Positions 1 to 8,229 are shown, counted from the stretch's first letter. The stretch: DNA of 64,000 nucleotides from Paenibacillaceae bacterium (GCA_900766135.1 CAAFUF010000024.1:1-64000); one strand, 5' to 3'. Translations and numbers: made by a program. The notes: generated by a model not told the origin, from the letters alone.

Positions 1-92
1 AGCCAAGCTAAAGCCAAGCTAAAGCCAAGCTAAAGCCAAGCTAAAGCCAAGCTAAAGCCAAGCTAAAGCCAAGCTAAAGCCAAGCTAAAGCC
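1..92. repeat. 11-bp tandem repeat, about 8.4 copies
   Basis: The unit AGCCAAGCTAA repeats perfectly from the first base to about position 92, then breaks into unrelated sequence. The array may extend left of the window, so its true copy number is unknown. There is no unique spacer between units, which excludes a CRISPR array. A length of 11 bp is not a multiple of three, so it would not keep a reading frame. Its role is unknown; such arrays vary in length by replication slippage. Confidence 0.95.
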
Positions 93-160
93 TCTTCCTT
101 CTCCCACGCTAATAAGGCCCCCAAAGGGCGTTATTTGTGACTTATTAGCCGGAATGGACG

Positions 161-538
161 AAATAAGGGCAAAAAGTTCCGCTATTTCTCGTCGTGCGCT
201 AATTAGATGTCGGTTTTGTGCAGACATTGAGCGTAATAAGGACATTTTTTACCGCTATTTTCCTCGACTTGGCTTATTTGGGGGAAATAAGGGTAAAAAG
301 TACCGCTATTCACTCAACCGTTGCTATATTGGTACTTTTGCAAACTAAATAACGTGATTAAATCACCTTATTTTGCTGAGTTAGGCCCACTCGGGGGCTA
401 ATAAGGTGAAAAAGTAACGCTATATATCGCAATCTGGTCGAAATGAGGCGTTTTTGAGTCACATAAGGTGATGATTTCACTCTATTTCGCTCAAATCGGG
501 CGATGATGAGGAAATAGGGTGAAAAAGTAACGCTATTT
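161..538 (+). repeat. Degenerate interspersed repeat, about six units
   Basis: A 25-28 bp element resembling AATAAGGGTGAAAAAGTA followed by CGCTATTT recurs near 161-187, 234-260, 285-310, 400-424, 462-488 and 511-538, with a partial inverted copy around 347-373. Spacing is roughly 50-115 bp. No convincing gene occupies 93-600, since short open frames there lack ribosome sites and recognisable products. It looks like a dispersed intergenic repeat family; mobility or function cannot be judged from one locus. Confidence 0.7.
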
Positions 539-620
539 GGCGGGGAGAGGCGTGGAATGGCGCGGCGGGGTAGGGTAGACCGAGGGCTCGTCCCGCCTCC
601 CGCCCAGCACACAAACTAAG

Positions 621-668
621 AAAGGTTGTTCTATCCGGCAAACATTCGCCGGTAGAACAACCTTTTTT
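621..668. terminator. Strong hairpin beyond the DUF441 gene
   Basis: A near-perfect 18-19 bp stem (AAAGGTTGTTCTA with its complement) closes on a short loop and ends in six T on the plus strand. In minus-strand orientation it lies just after the 676-1128 gene and ends in a shorter T tract. It probably ends that transcript and may act in both directions. Confidence 0.8.
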
Positions 669-675
669 AGCGCCG

Positions 676-1128
676 CTACAGCTTCCCGATCACTAGCGAC
701 AGGATGCCGGCAGCGATCAAAGGGCCGACGGGGACGCCCCGGAAGAAAGCGACGCCCAGCACCGTCCCGATCAAGAGACCGGCGACGACGGTCGGCTGAT
801 TGCCCATCAAGGTCGCGCCGCGGCCGCCAAGCCAGGCAACGAGCATGCCGACGCCGATGGCGAGCAGGGACTTCCAGTGGAAGAAGGAAGCCCATAACGT
901 TTGGATGGAGATTTTGCCGCTGGCGACGGGAGTCATCACACCGATAGTGAGAATGATGATGCCAAGCGTCAGACCGTATTTCTCCAGCCAAGGGAAGGTG
1001 TAGTGCATATGCAGCACGCGTAGCAGCAGCAACACGATCATCGCCACAGTAATCGGCATGTTATTGCTGAAGATGCCGAGCGCAGCCAGCAGCAGAAGCA
1101 ACAGGGCCGTCACGTCAATTTGATTCAT
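676..1128 (-). CDS. DUF441 / UPF0756 family membrane protein
   Basis: A 150-residue protein made almost entirely of hydrophobic segments, with about four or five membrane helices, glycine-rich turns and a C-terminal stretch ending VIGKL. Length and layout match the UPF0756 (DUF441) family, small inner-membrane proteins common in Firmicutes with no established function. The ATG at 1128 follows a good AGGAGGTGG-type ribosome site. It lies just downstream of ypdA on the same strand with a 30-bp gap, so the two may be co-transcribed, ending at the hairpin at 621-668. Confidence 0.85.
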   Translation of the reverse strand: MNQIDVTALLLLLLAALGIFSNNMPITVAMIVLLLLRVLHMHYTFPWLEKYGLTLGIIILTIGVMTPVASGKISIQTLWASFFHWKSLLAIGVGMLVAWLGGRGATLMGNQPTVVAGLLIGTVLGVAFFRGVPVGPLIAAGILSLVIGKL

Positions 1129-1158
1129 GATCCACCTCCTGCGGTGAATTCCGTTAGT

Positions 1159-2151
1159 TTATTCGATGCTCGATGCTTTCGAACCGAGGATATGCTCGGC
1201 GATCAACTTGCCATGGCCGCGCCCGGTTTCGATGAAGACCTCGTTGGCGTTGCGTCCCGATGCAATAACCCCGGCTACGTACAGCCCGGGCACGTTCGTC
1301 TCCATCGTCTCCGGGTCGAACACCGGCTTCTCCATATCGCCGGCCATCTCGACTCCGGCGGAGAACAACAGCTTGCGGTCCGGCCGGAACCCGGTTAACG
1401 CCAGCACGAAATCGTTGGCCAGCTCCGACGTTTCTCCGCCAGCCGCTTCGATAACCACGCGGTCGGGCAGGATTTCAACCACCCGCGAGTTTAGGCGCAA
1501 GGCGATCTTCCCTTTGCTCACCGCACTTTCGAACAACGGCCGTACCCACGGCTTGATGTTCCCGGATAAGTCCTCTCCGCGATACACGACAGTCACTTCG
1601 GCGTTTACGCGAACCAGCTCCAGCGCAGCATCGACTGCGGAGTTGCTGCCGCCGATAATCGTGACCTTCGTGCCGGTATACGGATGGGCTTCCTGAAAAT
1701 AATGCGTCACCTTGTCGGTATTTTCTCCCGGAATGCCTAAAATATTGGGGTGATCGAAATACCCCGTCGAGATGATGACATGTCTGGCCTGATACTCCGC
1801 TTGCTCGCCGCCGCGTTTCACCGAACGAACCGCAAACGAGCCGTCCGGCTGCCGCACGACCTCGCTGGCTTCCTCGTAAGCCGACACGGGAACGTCATAG
1901 TGATCGCTGACCTTGCGGTAGTAGGCTAGCGCCTCATGGCGGTAAGGTTTATCGTTTGCCGAGGCAAACGGCACATCCCCGATTTCCAGCAGCTCTGCCG
2001 TACTGAAAAATTGCATGAACGTCGGGTAGGAATAGATGGAATGGACAAGGCAATGTTTCTCCAGAACGAGCACCTGCAGTCCGCGACGCTGGCATTCGAT
2101 GGCTGCCGACAGACCGCACGGCCCCGCTCCGATGATGATGACATCCAGCAT
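1159..2151 (-). CDS. ypdA: YpdA-type bacillithiol disulfide reductase
   Basis: A 330-residue flavoprotein with the N-terminal FAD fold GAGPCGLSAAIE and a central second nucleotide-binding motif GGSNSAVDAALE. The C-terminus carries GLYVAGVIASGRNANEVFIE. It lacks the CxxC pair of thioredoxin reductases, as expected for YpdA. The family reduces bacillithiol disulfide with NADPH in Firmicutes. The ATG at 2151 is chosen because GAGGAGG sits just upstream and the FAD motif starts at once; the longer open frame has an unrelated, non-conserved N-terminus. It probably forms an operon with the DUF441 gene. Presence of bacillithiol is inferred. Confidence 0.88.
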   Translation of the reverse strand: MLDVIIIGAGPCGLSAAIECQRRGLQVLVLEKHCLVHSIYSYPTFMQFFSTAELLEIGDVPFASANDKPYRHEALAYYRKVSDHYDVPVSAYEEASEVVRQPDGSFAVRSVKRGGEQAEYQARHVIISTGYFDHPNILGIPGENTDKVTHYFQEAHPYTGTKVTIIGGSNSAVDAALELVRVNAEVTVVYRGEDLSGNIKPWVRPLFESAVSKGKIALRLNSRVVEILPDRVVIEAAGGETSELANDFVLALTGFRPDRKLLFSAGVEMAGDMEKPVFDPETMETNVPGLYVAGVIASGRNANEVFIETGRGHGKLIAEHILGSKASSIE

Positions 2152-2328
2152 GGGAACCTCCTCATTTACATAGATTTCAAACGATTTTTCAAAACAATTC
2201 CATCCTACCGCAAATGATCGGGAATTGCCAACCGTCGACCGGCGTTGTCCAAGGGAGAAGGTTGTGGCAATCCTATGACAACTTCCTTTTCGAAGGTTCA
2301 AACCGGGATTTTTAGAGTACACTAGTAG

Positions 2329-2342
2329 TGTAAGCGGTTACC
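2329..2342. promoter_or_regulatory. Possible cre (CcpA) site before the DUF3939 gene
   Basis: TGTAAGCGGTTACC matches the catabolite-responsive consensus except at the last position. It sits 34 bp before the DUF3939 start and next to a short dyad (ACACTAGTAGTGT). A role in carbon control of that gene is inference from sequence alone. Confidence 0.35.
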
Positions 2343-2375
2343 TAAAATTTTAAGGACTATTGGGAGGTGCCGAAC

Positions 2376-2843
2376 ATGCTGTCCTGGTTTAAAAAACGCA
2401 AACCTGCCCGCGCCTTGGTCCCGAATGCCATCCAGGTTACGTTGGACGAAGTTCGACGCGCCGTGCTGCGCTACGAAGCCGACATGCCCGATGGCATAAA
2501 CCGGTTGTCGTTGCTGCTGCCGGACGGAAGTCTGGATATGAAACGCCTGTCGCGTTATTTGGGCGGAATTTCGGATCAACGCTTTTTCTTGTCGAGGGAA
2601 ACCTATGAAATATTTGCGGAACACGAACGGGAAATCCCTTATTTTCTGGATCTGGTGCAAGCCGCCGTGGATAACTATGTCGAGGAACAAGGCAAGCTTC
2701 CGGTGCTGGACGAATCTCGCCAATTGGAGGTCGATTGCCGGCTGTTGATCCGGGAGCATTATCTGAAGGAGCTGCCGCCGTTCCCGCTCTACGTGACCGA
2801 TCAGGAAATGATGCTGACCCATCGTCCCAAACAAGTGATATAA
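2376..2843 (+). CDS. DUF3939 family protein
   Basis: A 155-residue soluble protein starting MLSWFKKRK and resembling DUF3939 proteins of Bacillus and Paenibacillus. Family features visible are an early DEVRRAV segment, the central IPYFLDLVQAAVDNY stretch and a closing YVTDQEMMLTHRPK. No catalytic motif is evident and the family has no assigned function. GGGAGG sits nine bases before the ATG at 2376; a GTG nine bases earlier overlaps that site and is unlikely. A cre-like element lies upstream and a terminator follows. Confidence 0.75.
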   Translation: MLSWFKKRKPARALVPNAIQVTLDEVRRAVLRYEADMPDGINRLSLLLPDGSLDMKRLSRYLGGISDQRFFLSRETYEIFAEHEREIPYFLDLVQAAVDNYVEEQGKLPVLDESRQLEVDCRLLIREHYLKELPPFPLYVTDQEMMLTHRPKQVI

Positions 2844-2850
2844 CGGAGAA

Positions 2851-2884
2851 AGCGCACTTCCGGAAGCCGGGGGTGCGTTTTTGA
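2851..2884 (+). terminator. Rho-independent terminator after DUF3939
   Basis: AGCGCAC pairs with GTGCGTT (one G-T) around a partly paired interior and runs into TTTTTGATTT. It lies immediately downstream of the stop codon at 2843. Confidence 0.65.
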
Positions 2885-2940
2885 TTTGACAGGTTGTTTT
2901 ACAATTGAGAGAGACAACCGGGGAAAGTGGGGAAACTGGA

Positions 2941-3651
2941 TTGAAGTTGAAAGCCGTATTGTTTGACCTGGATAACACGTTGATGGATCGGGACCACACG
3001 TTTCGCAGCTTCGCCTCCCAACTGGTGCGGGAGTGCCTGGTGCCGATGGACGAGACGCGCCGGGAAGCGCTGGTTGCCGAAATGATCGAACGCGACCGAG
3101 ACGGATACCGGCCGAAGGAAGGATTTTTTCAGGAGTTGCTGGATTGGATGCCTTGGGAGAAGGAGACGACGCTGGAGGAGTTGAAGTCGTATTACGACCG
3201 CTATTATATGACTCATGCCAAAGCGATGGATGATGCGGAGGATACCCTGCAGGCATGCCGCGAGAAGGGACTTCGGCTCGGGATCATCACGAACGGGTAC
3301 AGCCATTTGCAGCATGCAAAAATCGATTTGCTCGACCTGCGCCGGTTTTTCGACGCGATCGTGGTGTCCGGGGACGTGGAGATCCGCAAGCCGGATCCGC
3401 GGATATACCAGTTGGCCCTCGAGCGGCTGGGAACCTTGTCGGGGGAGACGGTCATTGTCGGCGATCATCCCCGCAATGATATCTGGGGAGCGGCCCAGGC
3501 CCAAATCCGGGGCATTTGGCTGCGCCGCAAGCATGAATGGGACGAGACGCTGGAAGGCGGCAAGCCTTGGCGGACGATTTCGGAGCTGAATGAAATTCCG
3601 GAACTGCTGAAACAATACGAACAGGAGCCGTACGGGACAGGAAAGGATTGA
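2941..3651 (+). CDS. HAD-superfamily hydrolase
   Basis: A 236-residue HAD phosphatase-like protein. Motif I is FDLDNTLMD near the N-terminus (nucleophile and acid Asp), motif II is ITNGYS, motif III Lys lies in IRKPDP, and motif IV is VGDHPRNDI. An alpha-helical cap sits between motifs I and II, as in the YjjG/YfnB-like group that acts on nucleotides and small phosphates; the substrate cannot be told. The TTG at 2941 with GGGGA just upstream puts motif I at the usual distance; a TTG at 2905 would add twelve non-conserved residues. Its 3' end overlaps the promoter of the next unit. Confidence 0.85.
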   Translation: MKLKAVLFDLDNTLMDRDHTFRSFASQLVRECLVPMDETRREALVAEMIERDRDGYRPKEGFFQELLDWMPWEKETTLEELKSYYDRYYMTHAKAMDDAEDTLQACREKGLRLGIITNGYSHLQHAKIDLLDLRRFFDAIVVSGDVEIRKPDPRIYQLALERLGTLSGETVIVGDHPRNDIWGAAQAQIRGIWLRRKHEWDETLEGGKPWRTISELNEIPELLKQYEQEPYGTGKD

Positions 3652-3677
3652 CAAAGCCGCCCGTCATCCAGTATGAT
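3648..3677 (+). promoter_or_regulatory. Sigma-A promoter for the attenuator / rsgA unit
   Basis: A perfect -35 TTGACA (3648-3653) and a near-perfect -10 TATGAT (3672-3677) are separated by 18 bp. The -35 overlaps the stop codon of the HAD gene. Transcription from here would enter leader ORF 1 and both terminator modules before the GTPase gene. Confidence 0.85.
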
Positions 3678-3709
3678 GTGTACAAATCTTATGAAGGAGG
3701 CTGTTATTT

Positions 3710-3763
3710 ATGGTGAAAGTACTTGTAGTGCGCGTAAATACGGTCTCCTTGGCGGGAAAATAA
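3710..3763 (+). CDS. Leader peptide 1 (17 codons)
   Basis: A short frame starts ATG GTG AAA and ends TAA, encoding MVKVLVVRVNTVSLAGK. It has a textbook AAGGAGG ribosome site nine bases upstream and the perfect promoter at 3648-3677. The stop is directly followed by a long dyad and a terminator, the layout of a translational attenuator leader, as known before ribosome-targeting antibiotic resistance genes. The peptide matches no leader I know. Whether ribosomes stall here is inference. Confidence 0.6.
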   Translation: MVKVLVVRVNTVSLAGK

Positions 3764-3764
3764 A

Positions 3765-3815
3765 GCGCTGCGCCTGATCGAATAGCGGAAGTCTATTCGA
3801 ATTGCCAAGCAGCGC
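3765..3815 (+). promoter_or_regulatory. Two-level RNA dyad between leader 1 and its terminator
   Basis: GCGCTGC (3765-3771) pairs with GCAGCGC (3809-3815) and encloses a second stem, CGAATAG (3779-3785) with CTATTCG (3793-3799). The outer 5' arm begins two bases after the leader stop codon, so a ribosome at the stop would cover it. This suggests the dyad senses translation of leader 1. Confidence 0.6.
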
Positions 3816-3816
3816 G

Positions 3817-3853
3817 AAGCCGCGGGACCGTTATACGTCCCGCGGCTTTTTTG
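3817..3853 (+). terminator. Attenuator terminator 1
   Basis: AAGCCGCGGGAC pairs perfectly with GTCCCGCGGCTT and is followed by a T tract. It sits about 275 bp before the GTPase start and shares its stem sequence with terminator 2 at 3972-4005. Confidence 0.88.
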
Positions 3854-3933
3854 CGTCCGCCGTCCCCTTGGGGTGACGGCGGGAACCCGGGCACGGGAAT
3901 GGATCGGCTGGCGTCTCCGCTAAGGAGATTGCC

Positions 3934-3972
3934 ATGGTTAAAGCCGCTTCATTTCCCGGTGCCCTGGATTAA
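3934..3972 (+). CDS. Leader peptide 2 (12 codons)
   Basis: ATG GTT AAA to TAA encodes MVKAASFPGALD, with AAGGAGA as ribosome site. Like leader 1 it begins MVK. The TAA overlaps the 5' arm of terminator 2, so a ribosome at the stop would block that hairpin. Upstream, CCGCCGTC and GACGGCGG (about 3857-3882) form a hairpin, and GGGCAC/GGGAA near 3885-3899 can pair with TTCCC/GTGCCC inside the leader (about 3951-3965), giving alternative folds. Translation is not proven. Confidence 0.5.
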   Translation: MVKAASFPGALD

Positions 3973-4005
3973 AGCCGCGGGACGATGGGTCCCGCGGCTT
4001 TTTTT
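3972..4005 (+). terminator. Attenuator terminator 2
   Basis: AAGCCGCGGGAC pairs with GTCCCGCGGCTT around a five-base loop and ends in seven T. The stem arms are identical to terminator 1, which points to duplication of the module. The 5' arm starts at the stop codon of leader 2. Confidence 0.88.
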
Positions 4006-4128
4006 GTGCGGCTGCGTGCGAGGGGCCGCAGCCCGCCAAGGAGACGCAAAGACGGAGCGTCGGAAGGAAGGTCGTCAACCAAACAACCATTTTATTAAAG
4101 GGCATAGAAGCCTTGGGAGGAATACGCA

Positions 4129-5223
4129 TTGAATTTACAGGAATTAGGATGGAACCCGGATCGGGAGAACGCGTTTCGCGGACTGAAGTTAGAGCAAGCC
4201 TGGCCGGGGAGGATCATCGCCGATCATGGCCATAAGTATCGGGTCGCTACGGAGCGGGGAGAAGGCTGGGCGGAAATGAGCGGCCGCCTGCAATTTGACC
4301 TGGGAGAACGCAGCGAGTATCCGGCCGTAGGGGACTGGGTCGCGTTGCGTTTCCTTAGCGACGCCGGCGGAGATGCCGTCATCCACGGCTTGCTACCGCG
4401 GAGCAGCCGCATATCGCGGCGTGCGGCCGGCTCGGTGCCGACCGAACAAGTCGTTGCGGCCAACGTCGACCTGCTGTTTCTCGTCGCCGCGCTGAACATG
4501 GATTTTAATCTTCGCCGGCTGGAGCGTTATTTGATTATGGCCTGGAACAGCGGAGCTTCGCCGGTCATCGTGCTAAGCAAAGCCGATTTATGCGAGGAAC
4601 CGGAGCGTTACGCGGCTGAAGCGGAATCGGTCGCTCCCGGCGTGCCCGTCATCGCGGTCAGCGCCTTGGAGGATCTCGGCCGGGAGCAGGTGGATGCGCT
4701 GCTGAAGCCGGGAGTGACCGTCGCGCTCACCGGTTCGTCCGGGGCCGGGAAGTCGACGATTCTGAACTGGATGGCCGGGGAAGACGTGCAGAAAACTCAG
4801 GCCATCCGCGAGGACGACAGCCGCGGGCGGCATACGACGACGCACCGCGAGTTGTTCGTGCTGCCGCAAGGCGCGGTCATGATCGATACACCGGGAATGC
4901 GCGAGCTGCAGCTTTGGGACGACGAGGGCGGTTGGTCCGAGGCCTTTGGCGACATCGAGGAGCTGGCGAAGGAATGCCGTTACAGCGATTGCCGGCACCA
5001 GCGCGAGGATGGCTGCGCCGTCAGGGAGGCGCTGCAAAGCGGTCGGCTTGAGCGCAAACGGTTCGAGAATTATCTGAAAACGCAGCGGGAGCTGAAGTTT
5101 CAGGCCGCCAAGGAGCAAACCCGCCAGCGCTCCGTCCGCGCCGCAACGTCGGGCAAATCTAGCCGCCACGAGCCGCGCGGCAAAGGCGAGCAGCGACGGC
5201 GATACGCCAGCGACTGGGAGTAG
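4129..5223 (+). CDS. rsgA: RsgA-type ribosome small-subunit GTPase (long paralogue)
   Basis: A 364-residue circularly permuted GTPase. An N-terminal OB-like region is followed by the G4 segment VLSKADL, then the Walker A G1 motif GSSGAGKST and G3 DTPG. A zinc site CRYSDCRHQREDGC (C-x4-C-x-H-x5-C) and a basic C-terminal tail follow. RsgA/YloQ proteins check late 30S maturation. The TTG start at 4129 has GGGAGG eight bases upstream. It is longer than canonical RsgA and is not in the usual prkC-rpe neighbourhood, so it is probably a second copy. Two leader-peptide attenuators precede it, suggesting induction when translation is disturbed. Confidence 0.85.
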   Translation: MNLQELGWNPDRENAFRGLKLEQAWPGRIIADHGHKYRVATERGEGWAEMSGRLQFDLGERSEYPAVGDWVALRFLSDAGGDAVIHGLLPRSSRISRRAAGSVPTEQVVAANVDLLFLVAALNMDFNLRRLERYLIMAWNSGASPVIVLSKADLCEEPERYAAEAESVAPGVPVIAVSALEDLGREQVDALLKPGVTVALTGSSGAGKSTILNWMAGEDVQKTQAIREDDSRGRHTTTHRELFVLPQGAVMIDTPGMRELQLWDDEGGWSEAFGDIEELAKECRYSDCRHQREDGCAVREALQSGRLERKRFENYLKTQRELKFQAAKEQTRQRSVRAATSGKSSRHEPRGKGEQRRRYASDWE

Positions 5224-5248
5224 GCCTCCCCGTAGGGCCTGCAACAAA

Positions 5249-5290
5249 CCAAAGAGCCGGTCAGGAATTCATCCCTGGCCGGCTCTTTGG
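5249..5290. terminator. Bidirectional hairpin between convergent genes
   Basis: CCAAAGAGCCGG pairs with CCGGCTCTTTGG, with further pairing inside, between the GTPase gene and the convergent esterase gene. There is no long T tract, but the AAAGAG/CTCTTT ends suit weak termination both ways. Confidence 0.65.
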
Positions 5291-5314
5291 ATGAGGGTCA
5301 TCCCAGCGCCAGAC

Positions 5315-6094
5315 TTACTTCGGCTGAATCGGCAACCACTTCAGGACGTCCTGGATTTTCGCGTCCCAATAACCCCACTCGTGCGAGCCCGGACCTTCTT
5401 CATAGGTGAGGGGCAGGCCTGCACGGGTGCATGCCTCGCGGAACGTTTGGTTGTCCTCGTACAGGAAATCCTCCGTGCCGCAGCATTGGTACAACCGGGG
5501 AACCGGCTTGCCCTCTTGCATGTTCTTGGCGAGCGGCTCCAGCAGCGTCAGCAGGTCGTTATCCGTTCCCTGCGGTCCGGCTTCGCCGAAGATCCGCTCG
5601 AACAGCGGCGACAACCCATGCCGGCTGTTCGCGATGTCGAGCGCACCCGACAAACTGGCTGCGGCGGCGAACGTCTCCGGCTTGCGCAGCGCCAGCTTGA
5701 ATGCGCCGTAACCGCCCATCGACAGCCCGGCGACGAAGGTGTCCTCACGCCGCTCGGATAACGCGAAGAACGACCGGCAAAGCCGCGGCAGCTCCTCGCT
5801 GACGAACGTCCAGTAGCGGTTGCCGTAGGCCATATCCGCATAGAAGCTAAGATCGACCTGGGGCATCACTACGGCCAGCCCCATGCCCGAAACGTACCTT
5901 TCGATCGACGTGCGGCGCAGCCAAATCGAGTCGTCGTCCGACATGCCGTGCAGCAGATAGAGGGTCGGATACGGCCCGGCCACCGGAGGGGCGGACATTC
6001 CGATTTGCGATAACGCGGGTTCCGGCAGAATGACGGTCATGGACGTGCTTAGCCCCAACACTTCCGAGAAAAAACGACATTGAAAAAGTGCCAT
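5315..6094 (-). CDS. Alpha/beta-hydrolase esterase (EstA / esterase D type)
   Basis: A 259-residue serine hydrolase without signal peptide. The nucleophile elbow is GLSMGG with Ser125, Asp209 lies in GTEDFLYED and His238 in GSHEWGYW, a complete triad. The N-terminal [16 protein letters not shown] is typical of acetyl esterases of the FrmB/EstA group, which act on short-chain esters such as tributyrin. The true substrate is unknown. The ATG at 6094 follows AAAGGAG. A cre-like site lies about 45 bp upstream, suggesting carbon catabolite control. Confidence 0.85.
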   Translation of the reverse strand: MALFQCRFFSEVLGLSTSMTVILPEPALSQIGMSAPPVAGPYPTLYLLHGMSDDDSIWLRRTSIERYVSGMGLAVVMPQVDLSFYADMAYGNRYWTFVSEELPRLCRSFFALSERREDTFVAGLSMGGYGAFKLALRKPETFAAAASLSGALDIANSRHGLSPLFERIFGEAGPQGTDNDLLTLLEPLAKNMQEGKPVPRLYQCCGTEDFLYEDNQTFREACTRAGLPLTYEEGPGSHEWGYWDAKIQDVLKWLPIQPK

Positions 6095-6139
6095 ACGTTC
6101 ATGCTCCTTTTACTTCGTGCCGCCTCGCCATGCGCCCGA

Positions 6140-6153
6140 AGTAAGCGTTTACC
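6140..6153. promoter_or_regulatory. Possible cre site upstream of the esterase
   Basis: AGTAAGCGTTTACC matches the palindromic CcpA consensus except at the two outermost bases. It lies 46-59 bp upstream of the esterase ATG on the minus strand, where a repressor would overlap the promoter or early transcript. Confidence 0.4.
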
Positions 6154-6317
6154 GGAGCGGACACGGAAATTTGGATAAGCATCATTTACATCTTCCATTA
6201 TACCGTGGAAACCCGAAAATCCGAAATCGTCCGAAACGTTTGACATGAAATCGTGCTAAAATAGAAAGAACGGGTTAGTTCCAGGGCTGGAAAGTAACAA
6301 CGCTGGGGGTGGATCAA

Positions 6318-7538
6318 GTGAATTTCCCCTGGAAAAGAAATCTGTACGTGCTGTGGCTTGGCGTATTTTTTTGCAGCACCGCGTATTCGATGGTTATCCC
6401 TTTCATGTCCTTATTTATTGCACATGATCTCGGCGTGACCGAGCACCTGACCCTTTGGTCGGGAGTCGCGTTTGGCGTGACGTTTTTGGCCGGCGCATTG
6501 ATCTCTCCGTATTGGGGGTCGCTGTCGGACAAGTACGGTCGGAAGCCGATGCTGCTCCGCTCCGGATTCGCTCTTAGCGCGGTGTATCTCCTTTACTTCT
6601 TCGTCAAAGATCCTTACCAATTGATCGCGGTCCGCATCCTATCGGGGCTCTTGGCCGGTTATGTGCCTTCCGCGATCGCATTGGTCGCGACGAATACGCC
6701 GGAGAAGCATGTCGGGTACTCGCTGGGGATCATGTCGACGGCTGGAGCGGCAGGAGGCATCATCGGGCCGCTGGTCGGGGGTTCGCTCAGCAAATTTATC
6801 GGTTACCGGGAGTCGTTTCTGGCATCGGGCTGCGTGGTGCTGGTCTCGGCGCTGATCGCTCTGATTTTCGTGAAGGAGCAGAACTTCGATCGCAATCGCG
6901 AGCGCTCGCATGTGCTGGACGATCTCAAGGAAGCGTCGGCGAATCGTCCGCTGATGGGGAAGCTGCTCGTCGTGCTCATCGTCACCGCTTCGGTGATGGT
7001 GCTCGAACCGCTGCTTTCGCTGTATGTGCTTGATTTAGGGGCTTCGGCTTCCGACGCCTCGTTCAGCTCCGGGATCATTTTCTCGGCGGTGGGGATCTCC
7101 ACCGTGATCGCCGCCCCGTTCTGGGGGAAGATCGGGGAGCGGATCGGCTACCGCAATACGCTGATGATCGGCTTGATCGGCGGCGGGGTCGGCAATATTT
7201 TGCAGCATTTCTTCCATTCCCTGATCGGCTTCGGAATCCTGCGTTTCGTCTACGGCCTGTTCTTCGCCGCCGTTTTCCCGGCGCTGAACGCCTTGATCGT
7301 GCAGGCGACCAAACCGGAATTTCGCGGCCGTGCATTCAGCTTGAACCAGTCTGCCAGCCAGCTTGGCAATATGGTCGGTCCTATCGCCGGCGGAGCGCTG
7401 GGCGGATGGATTTCGATCCCGGTGGTGTTTGTCCTGAATGGGGCATTGCTGGCATTGACGGCGGCAACGTTACGGTTCAAGGCGTTGTTTGGAGGCCGTC
7501 GTTCGAACGAAAAGGAATATTCCGACATGAGCGGGTAG
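6318..7538 (+). CDS. MFS multidrug efflux transporter (MdtG-like)
   Basis: A 406-residue protein with twelve predicted membrane helices in two halves. The signature between helices 2 and 3 reads GSLSDKYGRKPM, and a second copy, GKIGERIGYRN, lies in the second half, as in drug:H+ antiporters. The sequence begins NFPWKRNLYVLWLGVF, as in MdtG/YitG-like exporters of Paenibacillus. I choose the GTG at 6318 with GGGGGTGG six bases upstream; a GTG at 6309 overlaps that site. Substrates cannot be inferred. It is monocistronic, ending at the next terminator. Confidence 0.82.
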   Translation: MNFPWKRNLYVLWLGVFFCSTAYSMVIPFMSLFIAHDLGVTEHLTLWSGVAFGVTFLAGALISPYWGSLSDKYGRKPMLLRSGFALSAVYLLYFFVKDPYQLIAVRILSGLLAGYVPSAIALVATNTPEKHVGYSLGIMSTAGAAGGIIGPLVGGSLSKFIGYRESFLASGCVVLVSALIALIFVKEQNFDRNRERSHVLDDLKEASANRPLMGKLLVVLIVTASVMVLEPLLSLYVLDLGASASDASFSSGIIFSAVGISTVIAAPFWGKIGERIGYRNTLMIGLIGGGVGNILQHFFHSLIGFGILRFVYGLFFAAVFPALNALIVQATKPEFRGRAFSLNQSASQLGNMVGPIAGGALGGWISIPVVFVLNGALLALTAATLRFKALFGGRRSNEKEYSDMSG

Positions 7539-7548
7539 CCGGGATATC

Positions 7549-7596
7549 AAAAAGGCTCCGTGCCGTCAGCGTTAAGCTGAAGCACGGAGCCTTTTC
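7549..7596. terminator. Terminator shared by convergent genes
   Basis: AAAAGGCTCCGTGC pairs with GCACGGAGCCTTTT; the A and T ends let it work on both strands, between the MFS gene and the small convergent gene at 7618-7857. Confidence 0.85.
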
Positions 7597-7617
7597 TATG
7601 AAACGGCCGCCGCTAGA

Positions 7618-7857
7618 TTAATAGAGGGAAAGCGCGAGGGAATCGAACTCGCTTTTGCTGTGCAAGATCGCTTCGGAGCCCTCGATTTCAATGCTGATCA
7701 GAGAATTCAGGCACTTCTTCAAGGCTTGCTTGCCATTATAATATTTGTACTCGAGCGCGCTCGTCAGCAGTTTCAAAGTCCGCTGCACAGGTTGCTTGCT
7801 ATCGACGTTGAAATAAACCGGAACCAGATTATTTTGGAAGTTAATCAAGATTTTCAT
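7618..7857 (-). CDS. Small hypothetical protein
   Basis: A 79-residue protein starting MKILINFQNNLVPVYFN, rich in Leu and Lys and without signal peptide or motif. GAGGTGAT lies seven bases before the ATG at 7857, a better start than the GTG at 7866. It is convergent with the MFS gene and shares its terminator. I do not recognise the family; the good ribosome site and terminator support a real gene. Confidence 0.55.
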   Translation of the reverse strand: MKILINFQNNLVPVYFNVDSKQPVQRTLKLLTSALEYKYYNGKQALKKCLNSLISIEIEGSEAILHSKSEFDSLALSLY

Positions 7858-8229
7858 AAGAATCACCTCTATACAGTGGTTTCATAATACACATTGTAAA
7901 ATAAAAAACTTAAAAAATGATTAAGAAAACATTATGTTTAGATAAAAGTTTGATGACAACCGGCAAAACAGGACGGAAGTCGCGATTTGCAAGCCTTATA
8001 CACCTTATACGGACACCCGGATTAAAAAGTTTCATGCTCTATGAAAAAATGTGCTTCACCTCCTATTTTTATGGGTACATTGTAATAGATTGGCAAAAAT
8101 TTCCGAGCATCGGGAAAACGAATAGTGGTATGATTACTGCATCGGAAGCGGGATATGAAACCGCCGCGTCTAGTACCGGCCGTTAGGTCGTACAGCGGAA
8201 GCAAGACCCAATCTGAAGGAGGTGGACGG
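7858..8229. other. Intergenic region with extended -10 promoter
   Basis: An AT-rich stretch of about 370 bp between divergent genes. The only clear signal is TGGTATGAT near 8126-8134, an extended -10 on the plus strand about 95 bp before the next gene. The open frame at 7917-8186 has no ribosome site and no recognisable product. Nothing else was recognised. Confidence 0.4.

Noticed and set aside
1..92. Possible CRISPR array
   Set aside because: The units are contiguous 11-mers with no spacers and no cas genes are near.
533..991. Minus-strand Arg-rich frame over the DUF441 gene
   Set aside because: It is an alternative frame of the recognised membrane protein and has no supported start.
3851..4132. 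93-residue open frame before the GTPase gene
   Set aside because: It runs through two hairpins and has no ribosome site; the leader peptide in another frame explains the region better.
7917..8186. 89-residue open frame in the 7.9-8.2 kb gap
   Set aside because: No ribosome site, no recognisable product, and it overlaps the probable promoter of the next gene.
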